NCBI GenBank assembly: GCA_022825135.1
Contig: JAJDYN010000035.1
Location: forward strand, 1 to 64,000
Direction of reading: 5' to 3'
Source of the DNA: Gemmatimonadota bacterium
GTDB lineage: Bacteria > Gemmatimonadota > Gemmatimonadetes > Longimicrobiales > Gaopeijiaceae
Length of the DNA stretch: 64,000 nt
Each line of letters opens with the position of its first letter. Position 1 is the stretch's first letter. Under the pieces are notes generated by a model, which saw only the letters and a list, made by a program, of their open reading frames with translations, did no database searches and was not told the DNA's origin. Both the position numbers and the translations under genes were made by a program. Shown piece after piece: positions 16,077 through 23,890 of the stretch.

Positions 16077-17465
16077 CTACACGGCAAAGGTGCCAGTGCT
16101 GTTGCCGAACGATTCGAGCTCGGTCAGGCCCATCCGATGCAACAGGTCGAGCATGACGTTGGCCATCGGGGTTCCCATGGGAGCCACCACGTGGCGCTCT
16201 CCCTCCAGCAGTCCGTTCGCGCCGCCGACCATGAAGAGCGGGCAGCGGGCGTGGTTGTGGATGTTGGGGTCGGCCATCGCCGATCCGTACATGACCATCG
16301 TCTTGTCGAGCAGCGTCGCATCCCCGTCCTGGGTCGCCTGCAGCTTCTCCAGGAAGTACGGAAGCATGCCGACGTGATAGGTGTTGATCAGGGCGAAGTC
16401 GAGAATGCGCTCTTCGCGGCCGCCGTGGTGGCTGCCCGCGTGGAAGGGCGTCGAGGAACCGCTCTCCGGGTAGATCCTGGGCGACGCGTCCCGGCCCAGC
16501 TTGAACGAGAAGACCCGGGTGGTGTCGGAGGTGAAGGCGAGCAACTGCAGGTCGAACATCACTTCCATGTGCTCGCGGAAATCATCCGGCACGCCCACGG
16601 GGGCTTCGGGGATCTCGCGCTCCTCTCCGCTCGTGTTCTGCATCTCGATGCGCGTGATGCGCTGTTCCAGGTCGCGGATGTTGTCGATGTAGCGGGCGAC
16701 GCGCTGCTGGTCGGCCGGCCCCAGCTCACGCTTCAGGCTGGTGATCTCGCCCAGCATCCAGTCGAGGATGCTGCGATCGGTGCGGAGGCGGTGCGCCCGC
16801 TGCTCCGGGGTTCCGCCGGCTCCGAAGAGCTGCTGGAAGACGGCGCGCGGATCGCGGATCATCGGCAGTGGCTCGCTGGGAGACGCCCAGCTGACCGTGT
16901 CGGTGTAGGCGCAGGCGTAGCCGTAGGCGCATCCGCCGGCCTGGTCGACGTTCTCGATGGTGAGCTGCATCGACGGAATCGGGGTCTCCTGTCCGAACTG
17001 CTGGACGTACAGCTGGTCCATGGAGGTCCCGATGTGCAGATCCGAGCCCTGGGTCTGCTTCGGGTGCGCCTGGGTCAGGAACACCGCCGTGGTGCGGAAG
17101 TGGTCACCGCCGATCTCCTCGGGCGAGAACGCGTCCGCCATGCGGGAGTCGGTGTTGGTGACGATGGTGAGGTACTTCCGGAAGGGCTCGAGCGACCGCA
17201 GGCTGGTGGGCGAGAGGTCGAAGTCCTTGCCCTCGGCTGCGGGGGCCCAGAGGTTCTGGGAGGCACCCCAGTCGTTGCAGCCGGCCGCGCCGTGCACCTG
17301 CTCGATGAAGACCATGCGGGTGTCGTTGGCCGCCCGCCCCCCGGCGGTCGCCGACCACAGCCTTCCCGCCGGAATCATGGCGTCGAGCAGCGGCAACCCA
17401 ATGACGCCGCTCATGCTCTGCAACATTCTGCGCCTGGAGATGCTCTTTCCGGTGATGAAATTCAT
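16077..17465 (-). CDS. DUF1552 protein with twin-arginine signal
   Basis: A 462-residue protein of the DUF1552 family. It opens with a Tat-type signal (SISRRRMLQSMSGVIGLP), so it should be exported folded. Family features include the DTRMVFIEQVHG start of the mature part, SMDQLYVQQFG, KLGRDASPRIYPESG and the late VMYGSAMADPNIHNH, a His/Asp-rich stretch similar to those in the DUF1501/sulfatase-like exported proteins. DUF1552 genes are commonly found beside DUF1592 genes in Planctomycetota, Acidobacteriota and Gemmatimonadota; the activity is not established. It lies about 100 bases after the DUF1592 gene on the same strand. Confidence 0.9.
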   Translation of the reverse strand: MNFITGKSISRRRMLQSMSGVIGLPLLDAMIPAGRLWSATAGGRAANDTRMVFIEQVHGAAGCNDWGASQNLWAPAAEGKDFDLSPTSLRSLEPFRKYLTIVTNTDSRMADAFSPEEIGGDHFRTTAVFLTQAHPKQTQGSDLHIGTSMDQLYVQQFGQETPIPSMQLTIENVDQAGGCAYGYACAYTDTVSWASPSEPLPMIRDPRAVFQQLFGAGGTPEQRAHRLRTDRSILDWMLGEITSLKRELGPADQQRVARYIDNIRDLEQRITRIEMQNTSGEEREIPEAPVGVPDDFREHMEVMFDLQLLAFTSDTTRVFSFKLGRDASPRIYPESGSSTPFHAGSHHGGREERILDFALINTYHVGMLPYFLEKLQATQDGDATLLDKTMVMYGSAMADPNIHNHARCPLFMVGGANGLLEGERHVVAPMGTPMANVMLDLLHRMGLTELESFGNSTGTFAV

Positions 17466-17561
17466 CGTTTCAGACTCCGTTCGAAGTACAACTCTGCGAA
17501 GGCACCGGCTCGTGCGGTGCTCGGGCAATCGATTCGTTCAGGGACTTCATGTCCTTCAGGT

Positions 17562-20015
17562 TCAGCTTCCGGACGGGGCGGCGACGGCCTCCGGCGCCAC
17601 CAGCGACGAGCGGAAGGCCGGGCTCTCCACGACGCCCAGGACGAACGAGGAGAACCTGTAGTCGTTTTCCGCAGCCGCCCGCACGATCCCGCGCACGGTC
17701 GGCATGTCGTAGTACTCGACGCGCCGGCCGAGGCCGTACGCCATCAGGTTTTCGGTGAAGATGCGGTAGAACACCTCCGGGCGCTTCAGAAGCGCGTTGC
17801 GAAGGTCGGCCGGACCCGTAAGCAGCGTGCCGTCGTAGAGCTCGCCGGCCGGATCCACGGGGTTGCCCTCGTCGCGGATGCGCCAGGCACCGGTCACGTC
17901 GAAGTTCTCGAGCGCCAGCCCCACCGGGTCGATCAACTGGTGGCAGGACATGCACACCGGGTTGGCGCGGTGGATCTCCATGCGCTCGCGCACGGTGAGG
18001 AAGCGGCCGTCTTCCGCGCCCTCGGTCTCCTCGAAGGCGGGCACGTCCGGCGGCGGCGGCGGCGGCGGAGTTCCCAGCAGGACCTCGAGCACCCACTTGC
18101 CGCGCAGCACCGGGGAGGTGCGGTCGGCGTGCGAGGTCATCGTCAGCACGCTGCCGTGGCCGAGGATGCCGCGCCGGTTCTCGTCGGGGTACTGCACCCT
18201 GCGGAACTCCGGCCCGGTCACGCCCGGGATGCCGTAGTGCCGCGCCAGCCGCTCGTTGACGAAGGTGTAGTCCGCGGTCAGAAGCTCGGCGACCGGGCGG
18301 TCCTCGACCGCCATGTTCGCGAACAGCAGCTCGGTCTCGCGGTGCATCGCGTCGGCGAGGGTGCCGTCGAAGTACGGGTACGTGAGCGCGTCAGGATCGA
18401 TTTTCTCCAGATCCTGGAGCCGCAGCCACTGGGCGCCGAAGCGTCGGGCGAGCCCTTCCGCGGCCCGCGCGTCGCCGAGCATGCGCCGAGCCTGCCGCAT
18501 CAGCCCGTCGTCGTCAGAGAGTTCGCCCCGCGAGGCGGCGTCGACGAGCTGTTGATCCGGCGGGGCGCCCCAGAGGAAGAAGGAGAGGCGCGAGGCCAGG
18601 TCGGCGTCGGTGATCGTGTAGGGAGTACCCACGGTGGCGCCGGGGGCGCGCTCCATGCGGAAGAGGAAGTGGGGGCTGGCGAGGATCGCCTGCAGCGCCA
18701 GCTGCACACCGCCCTCGAATCCGCGCTCCTCCTCGCCCTGGTCGTAGAAGGCCATCAGCGATTCCACGTCGAAGTCGTCGACGGGACGCCGATAGGCCTT
18801 GGTGGCGAGGCGGGCAACGATGTCCCGCGCGCAGGGCCGGGCTTCCCCGGGCGAGGTCGGGCGGCAGGTGAAGATGAGCTGGCGTGTGGGCGTGTCCGAG
18901 ACGCCGGTCACCTCGTAGGGGCCCAGTACGGAGAGCCGCTGCAGGTGGGGCATGGTGGTCACGCCGTAGCCGATGCCGATCTGGCCGTCCGCCAGGGTGT
19001 GGTCGATGGGGCGGATCAGGTCGTCCAGTTCGCCCTCGAACCGCTTCAGGAAGGCGGCGGTCACCCGGCGCGGGCCGGCACGCACGTAGATGGAGTCGGT
19101 GAGGACGTTGAGCCCGGTCGGCTCCGACTCCGACATCCAGCGGTCGATGGTCACGAGCGCCACCCGCTGGCCGTCGATCGACACCTCCATCTGCTCGTTG
19201 CCGAAGGTGCGCCCGAAGACCTCGCCCTCGACGGCCGGATAGGGCTGGATGTGGAAGACGTACTTGCCGTCGGCCGGGAAGTTGTGAATCACCGAGACGC
19301 CGCCCCGGGTGCCGAAGGGCGCTCCCTCCACGCGATCCTTCTGGGAGGTCGTGCGCGGCAGCCGGTAGCGAATCGAGTTGGGCTCCGCGTCGGGGTCGCC
19401 CACGGCCACCCGGCTGATGTAGTTGGCCGCCCGCAGGTAGCCCTCCATCAGGGTCGCGGAGGGAGCCTGCACGTCGGCGATGTTGTCGAAGTTGGCGCTG
19501 CGGGTGTCGAGGGGAAGGAACTCCCCGACATCGACCTGCAGGCCGAGCAGGTCCTCGACGGCGCTGGCGAACTCGGCGCGGTTGAGTCGCTGGAAGGTGC
19601 GGAAGCCGGGATTGGGGTTCTGCTCCCACGCCGCGTCCACGCGGGTTTCGAGCTCTTCCGCCAGGGCCTGAAGGGTGTCTCCCGCGGGCCTCGGGAATCC
19701 CTGCGGGGGCATCATGCCGGCGCGCAGCTTGCGGATCATCCGCTCTGCGGTCTCGGCCATTTCCGGCGCCGACTCCACCTCGAAGGCCTGCAGCGAGAGG
19801 TTGCCGGTCAGGAGGGCATCGTTGTGGCACACCTGGCAGTAGGTGCGGACGACGCCGGTAAGCGACTCGGCGTGCTCCGGGGCACCAGTCTCCGTACTCC
19901 CCGCGACCGGGGTGGACGGCGTGTCGACGGGGCCGGCGGGAGCGGGCTCTGCGGGTCGGTTCGCGAGTACGAGAAGCAACCCGAGCGTGGTGAGCGCGAC
20001 GGGAAGAGAATTCAT
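17562..20015 (-). CDS. DUF1592-type exported protein with cytochrome-c-like CxxCH sites
   Basis: An 817-residue exported protein with the planctomycete-type domain series DUF1587-DUF1595-DUF1592-DUF1588-DUF1585. A signal segment (residues 1-20) is followed by a cytochrome c-like CxxCH (YCQVCHNDALLTGNL) close to residue 60. Later parts match the family: NRAEFASAVEDLLGL, ASRLSFFLWGAPPD, YTFVNERLARHYG, and a second CxxCH near the C-terminus (PVCMSCHQLIDPVG). A proline run (TPPPPPPPDVP) precedes the last domain. Heme binding at two sites and a role in extracellular redox or polymer breakdown are inference. ATG 20015 gives the signal peptide; it heads the operon with DUF1552 and ankyrin genes. Confidence 0.9.
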   Translation of the reverse strand: MNSLPVALTTLGLLLVLANRPAEPAPAGPVDTPSTPVAGSTETGAPEHAESLTGVVRTYCQVCHNDALLTGNLSLQAFEVESAPEMAETAERMIRKLRAGMMPPQGFPRPAGDTLQALAEELETRVDAAWEQNPNPGFRTFQRLNRAEFASAVEDLLGLQVDVGEFLPLDTRSANFDNIADVQAPSATLMEGYLRAANYISRVAVGDPDAEPNSIRYRLPRTTSQKDRVEGAPFGTRGGVSVIHNFPADGKYVFHIQPYPAVEGEVFGRTFGNEQMEVSIDGQRVALVTIDRWMSESEPTGLNVLTDSIYVRAGPRRVTAAFLKRFEGELDDLIRPIDHTLADGQIGIGYGVTTMPHLQRLSVLGPYEVTGVSDTPTRQLIFTCRPTSPGEARPCARDIVARLATKAYRRPVDDFDVESLMAFYDQGEEERGFEGGVQLALQAILASPHFLFRMERAPGATVGTPYTITDADLASRLSFFLWGAPPDQQLVDAASRGELSDDDGLMRQARRMLGDARAAEGLARRFGAQWLRLQDLEKIDPDALTYPYFDGTLADAMHRETELLFANMAVEDRPVAELLTADYTFVNERLARHYGIPGVTGPEFRRVQYPDENRRGILGHGSVLTMTSHADRTSPVLRGKWVLEVLLGTPPPPPPPDVPAFEETEGAEDGRFLTVRERMEIHRANPVCMSCHQLIDPVGLALENFDVTGAWRIRDEGNPVDPAGELYDGTLLTGPADLRNALLKRPEVFYRIFTENLMAYGLGRRVEYYDMPTVRGIVRAAAENDYRFSSFVLGVVESPAFRSSLVAPEAVAAPSGS

Positions 20016-20229
20016 GCGGGCCTCACGCTGCTGTAACCGGGAGAGGGGCGTTTGGAGGGCCGAAAAGCCCATTCGCCTGCCCCGGATTTTGCCTCAACTT
20101 CAAAGAACCATAAGAATAGCCTTCCCCCCTCGGACACGCTAGGGCGGATGAGCGCTGAACCGGGGGACCGCCGGGCCCTCGATTCAGGCCCGGGATCGAC
20201 GTGTTTCCCGCAACCATTCCAGGCATCGG

Positions 20230-20790
20230 ATGACACTATATCCTGCGATCGTGCAGTTGCTCGGCGGAGCTTCGCTTGCCGGGGCGGCAGCTTCCCTGGC
20301 GCTCCTGGCGGGGCTACTCGTGCCGGGAGGCCGCGCCTGGCTGCGCGCCTCGCTCGCGGGCTACGAGCGCCACGTCATCGGCTGGGCCTGGGGCATCGCC
20401 TCCATCGCGACCGCCGGCAGTCTCTATTTCTCCGAAATCGTCGGCTTCGTGCCGTGTCCGTTCTGCTGGTATCAGAGGTACGCGATGTACCCGCTGGTGG
20501 TGGTGCTCGGGGTGGGGCTGCTGCGCCCGTCTGCGAGGATCTGGCGGTTCGCCATTCCACTCCCTGTGGCTGGGCTGGCCATCGCCGCCTACCACGTCGC
20601 GCTCCAGTTCCAGCCCACGCTCGATCTGGTCCCCTGCGAGGGCGGGGTTCCCTGCTCCGGGCGCTACGTGGCCGTCTTCGGGTTCATCTCCATTCCCGCC
20701 ATGGCGGGCGCGGCCTTCCTGATGATCACCGCGCTCCTGCTGCTGCTTTGGCGGCTGGAGAGGGATTCCGGTCCGGACGAGGAGGCCTAA
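20230..20790 (+). CDS. Disulfide bond formation protein, DsbB/BdbC family
   Basis: A 186-residue inner-membrane protein with five hydrophobic segments. The two periplasmic cysteine pairs of the DsbB/BdbC family are present: Cys76-x-x-Cys79 (VPCPFCWYQR) and Cys136/Cys142 (VPCEGGVPC). It passes electrons from a DsbA-like oxidase to quinone, keeping thiol oxidation going in the envelope; no dsbA is adjacent. The short CEGGVPC loop resembles the BdbC type. The 3' end overlaps the convergent epimerase gene by 4 bases. Confidence 0.88.
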   Translation: MTLYPAIVQLLGGASLAGAAASLALLAGLLVPGGRAWLRASLAGYERHVIGWAWGIASIATAGSLYFSEIVGFVPCPFCWYQRYAMYPLVVVLGVGLLRPSARIWRFAIPLPVAGLAIAAYHVALQFQPTLDLVPCEGGVPCSGRYVAVFGFISIPAMAGAAFLMITALLLLLWRLERDSGPDEEA

Positions 20791-21944
20791 CCCCTCGCGC
20801 GCCCGCTCCGGTGCCACGCCGCCAGCACCTCCGCTTCGTGCTCCGGGGTGGCGCCGGCTCGCAGGTTGGCCTGGCGCTCCGGCGGCCGGGAGAAGTGGTA
20901 CTCGAGCGTATCGCGGGCCGTCTCGGCGAGGGGACGGAAGGTGAGCCCGGCCTCCACCTCCGGCGTCAGGTCGAAGCGCGCGAAGCCCTCGAATCCGGGA
21001 ACCGGCGGCCGCCACACGGGCATCTCGCGGTACGGGCGCATTCCCCTCTCGATGAGGAAGTCGGTGTCGACCCAGGTGAACGTCGTCTCCGCCGTGGTCA
21101 CCGCCCGAATGCCGTACAGCAGCTCCGTCATGGGCCGCGGCGTGGCCGGCCCGATGCCGTTGTACTCACCCGTGTGGCCGGTCTCGGCCATGCGGATCAT
21201 CCACTCGGTGAGGTCGCGCACGTCGATGATCTGGACGGTGTCGGAGCCGTCGCCCGGGGCCAGCACTTCGCCGCCCCGGTGGATGCGCACCGGCCAGTAG
21301 GTGAAGCGGTCGGTCTCGTCCTCGGGGCCGATGATGAGCCCGGGGCGCACGATGTTGGCGCGGCCAGCGAAGATCCTCTGCGCCTCCCGCTCCGAGAGCG
21401 CCTTGGCGAGGCCGTAGGGAAGGTTCTCCGATCCCGGTTCGATGCCCGCGGTCTCATAGGTGAAGGTCGGAGCGTCGGAGGTCATCGGCACGCTGCTCAG
21501 ATCCGAGTACGCCGACCGCGAGGACACGTAGAAATACCGGTCCACCGAGTCGCGCAGGAATTCGGCGGCGAGGCGCACCCAGTCGGGGTTGGAGCGCGAG
21601 TTGTCGATCACCACGTCCCAGGTGTGGCCGCGGAGCGCGTCCAGCTGGCCGTTGCGGTCCCCGATCAGCGTCTCCACGTCGGGGAACATCCCCGGGTTGG
21701 AGCGCCCGCGGTTGAAGAGCGTGACCGAGTGGCCGCGGGACAGGGCGTAGCGCACCTGGAAGGGCCCGATGAAGCCGGTGCCCCCGAGGATGAGGATGCG
21801 CAGCGAGCGGGGCGCTTCCTGTGGCGCCGCGGGCCCGCGCGGCGGACCCGGATGGGGCAGCGCGGCGCCGGGCACGGCGCCCAGTCCCAGCGCTGCTCCC
21901 GCCGCCGCGGACATCTTCAGGAACTCTCGTCGATCGGCAGGCAT
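20787..21944 (-). CDS. NAD-dependent epimerase/dehydratase-like protein with Tat signal
   Basis: A 385-residue extended short-chain dehydrogenase. After a Tat-type leader (DRREFLKMSAAAGAALGLG) the Rossmann domain begins with the nucleotide loop GGTGFIGPFQ, and an atypical catalytic region follows (SSRSAYSDLS, then YGLAKALSE with the Y-x-x-x-K motif). Epimerases of this group are normally cytosolic because they need NAD(P); the twin-arginine signal would allow export with cofactor bound. ATG 21944 gives the RR motif; a longer start at 21959 is possible. Convergent with dsbB, sharing 4 bases. Substrate unknown. Confidence 0.82.
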   Translation of the reverse strand: MPADRREFLKMSAAAGAALGLGAVPGAALPHPGPPRGPAAPQEAPRSLRILILGGTGFIGPFQVRYALSRGHSVTLFNRGRSNPGMFPDVETLIGDRNGQLDALRGHTWDVVIDNSRSNPDWVRLAAEFLRDSVDRYFYVSSRSAYSDLSSVPMTSDAPTFTYETAGIEPGSENLPYGLAKALSEREAQRIFAGRANIVRPGLIIGPEDETDRFTYWPVRIHRGGEVLAPGDGSDTVQIIDVRDLTEWMIRMAETGHTGEYNGIGPATPRPMTELLYGIRAVTTAETTFTWVDTDFLIERGMRPYREMPVWRPPVPGFEGFARFDLTPEVEAGLTFRPLAETARDTLEYHFSRPPERQANLRAGATPEHEAEVLAAWHRSGRARG

Positions 21945-22105
21945 GACTTGCTCCTCCATGCGGGATCGGCTCCACGGCGACGCCCCGCCGGGAACTGGCC
22001 GCTTGCACGTGGTGGCCTAACTTTGGTCGAGCCCCCGTACCCTAACCACCGCTTGTCACGCAAGCGAGCACAGGCGCGCGCCATGCCCCTCCCGAATCAG
22101 GCTTC

Positions 22106-23866
22106 ATGAACGCGACCGCGCCGGGAGCATCCGGGGCCGGGCCGGAGGAAGGCAGGATCTCGCGCGCCGACAGGATGACCGTGTTCCTGGCCATCCTGCT
22201 CGCGCTGCTGCTCGCCGCCCTCGACCAGACCATCGTCGCCACCGCGCTCCCGAAGATCGTGGAGGACCTGGCCGGGGTGGAGCGCTACACCTGGGTGGCG
22301 ACCATGTATCTGCTGGCCTCGACCTCGCTCGCGCTGGTCTACGGCAAGCTGGCCGACACCTACGCGCGCAGGCACGTGACGCTGGCGGCTGTTGGCCTCT
22401 TCCTGGGCGGCTCGGTCGCCTGCGGCCTGGCCGGGATAGCAGGGCCGCTGCCATTGCTCGGCGACGGCATGAGCCAGTTGGTGATCTCCCGGGGAATTCA
22501 GGGCATCGGGGCGGGCGGCATCTTCGCCATGACCTTCATCGTCATCGCGGATCTCTTCACTCCCGCGGAGCGCGGCAAGTACCAGGGCTACGTCGGCGCG
22601 GTCTTCGGCGTCTCCTCCGTATTGGGACCCCTGCTGGGAGGGCTGCTCACGGACCACGCGGGCGGCTGGATGCCGGGGATTTCCGGCTGGCGCTGGGTCT
22701 TTCTGGTCAACCTGCCCATCGGCGGGGTGGCCCTGTGGCATATCCTGCGCCGGATGCCGCTGCTGGAGGCGGCCCCGGGGGCGACGCGGCCGGACTTCGT
22801 CGGGGCGGGCCTTCTGGTCGGTGGTCTGGCGCCGCTGGTCCTCGGGCTCCAGATCGACAAGCAGGCCAGCCCCTGGCTTCCCTGGCTGGCTTCGGCGTCC
22901 GCGGCGGCGGAGGGATCGGCCGCGGGCGGGGGATGGCAGTTGTGGGCGACGCCGGGCCTGCTGGCGGTGTCGGCGATTCTGCTGATGGCGTTCGTGCGCC
23001 GGTCGCGCACCGTGACCGGGCCGATTCTCGAGCCCCGGCTTTTCTCGGAACCCGTCTTTCGCCGCGCCACCCTGGCCACGTTCTTCTTCGGCGCCGCCTT
23101 CATCTCCGTCAACATCTTCGTCCCCCTCTTCCTCGTCTCGACCAGGGGGGTCTCCGCTACCGAGGCGGGCGTGGTGCTGATCCCGTTCTCGCTCGGCATC
23201 GTGACCTCGGCCACCCTTGCGGGACAGGTCGCCAGCCGCATCGGCTACCGGCGCCAGATCGTCGCCGGGACGGCGGTGTTCTTCCTGGGCGCGGCGCTGC
23301 TGGCGCGCATGGATGCCGACACGGCGTACGGCCAGGTCTACCTGTACATGACTCTCTGCGGCCTGGGCGCCGGGCCCGGCATGCCCCTCTTCACCCTGGC
23401 CATCCAGAACGCCACCGACGTCCGCTTCGTCGGCCAGGCGACCAGCGCCTCCCAGTTCTTCCGCCAGACGGGAGCGACGGTGGGGGCGGCGGCCATGGGC
23501 GCGGTGCTGACCTTTACACTGGCGGCTACGTTCGGCGTGCTGGACAATGAACTGCGGGACCGGACCGGGGGCAGGGTGACGGCGCAGGCCTACGTCTCGA
23601 CCGGCGGCGCCGGGCTGTCGGAGGCGATCCTCGCGGCTTTCGAGGAGAGGGCCGCGGAGGCCGGCACCGCGGATCGGGCGGGCGCGCTGCGCGCCGAAGG
23701 CCTCAGGGTGGCCCGGGACTCGGCGGAGCGGGTGCGGCTGGCGTTCACAGGCGCTTCACACCGCATCTACTGGATGGCCGCGTTCCTCACGCTCGTGGCC
23801 GGGCTGCTGGCGGCGCGCATCCCGGAGATTCCATTGCGGCGCACCCACGACCGGGAGCCGAGGTAG
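22106..23866 (+). CDS. MFS drug exporter, DHA2 (14-helix) family
   Basis: A 586-residue inner-membrane antiporter of the EmrB/QacA type. TM1 contains the family motif LDQTIVATALPKI, followed by LVYGKLADTYARR (motif A between TM2 and TM3) and GPLLGGLLTD (motif C in TM5). About 14 hydrophobic segments are spread along the protein, with a longer soluble stretch near residues 490-550. Such pumps export toxic lipophilic compounds using the proton gradient. No regulator or membrane-fusion partner is adjacent. Confidence 0.9.
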   Translation: MNATAPGASGAGPEEGRISRADRMTVFLAILLALLLAALDQTIVATALPKIVEDLAGVERYTWVATMYLLASTSLALVYGKLADTYARRHVTLAAVGLFLGGSVACGLAGIAGPLPLLGDGMSQLVISRGIQGIGAGGIFAMTFIVIADLFTPAERGKYQGYVGAVFGVSSVLGPLLGGLLTDHAGGWMPGISGWRWVFLVNLPIGGVALWHILRRMPLLEAAPGATRPDFVGAGLLVGGLAPLVLGLQIDKQASPWLPWLASASAAAEGSAAGGGWQLWATPGLLAVSAILLMAFVRRSRTVTGPILEPRLFSEPVFRRATLATFFFGAAFISVNIFVPLFLVSTRGVSATEAGVVLIPFSLGIVTSATLAGQVASRIGYRRQIVAGTAVFFLGAALLARMDADTAYGQVYLYMTLCGLGAGPGMPLFTLAIQNATDVRFVGQATSASQFFRQTGATVGAAAMGAVLTFTLAATFGVLDNELRDRTGGRVTAQAYVSTGGAGLSEAILAAFEERAAEAGTADRAGALRAEGLRVARDSAERVRLAFTGASHRIYWMAAFLTLVAGLLAARIPEIPLRRTHDREPR

Positions 23867-23890
23867 CAGCCAGGAAAGGAGGTTGAAAGC

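Noticed and set aside
14640-20036. An open frame of about 1800 codons on the plus strand across the ankyrin-DUF1552-DUF1592 operon
   Set aside because: It is antisense to three well-recognised genes, its product is Arg/Gly/His/Val-rich without domains, and such frames are expected at this GC content.
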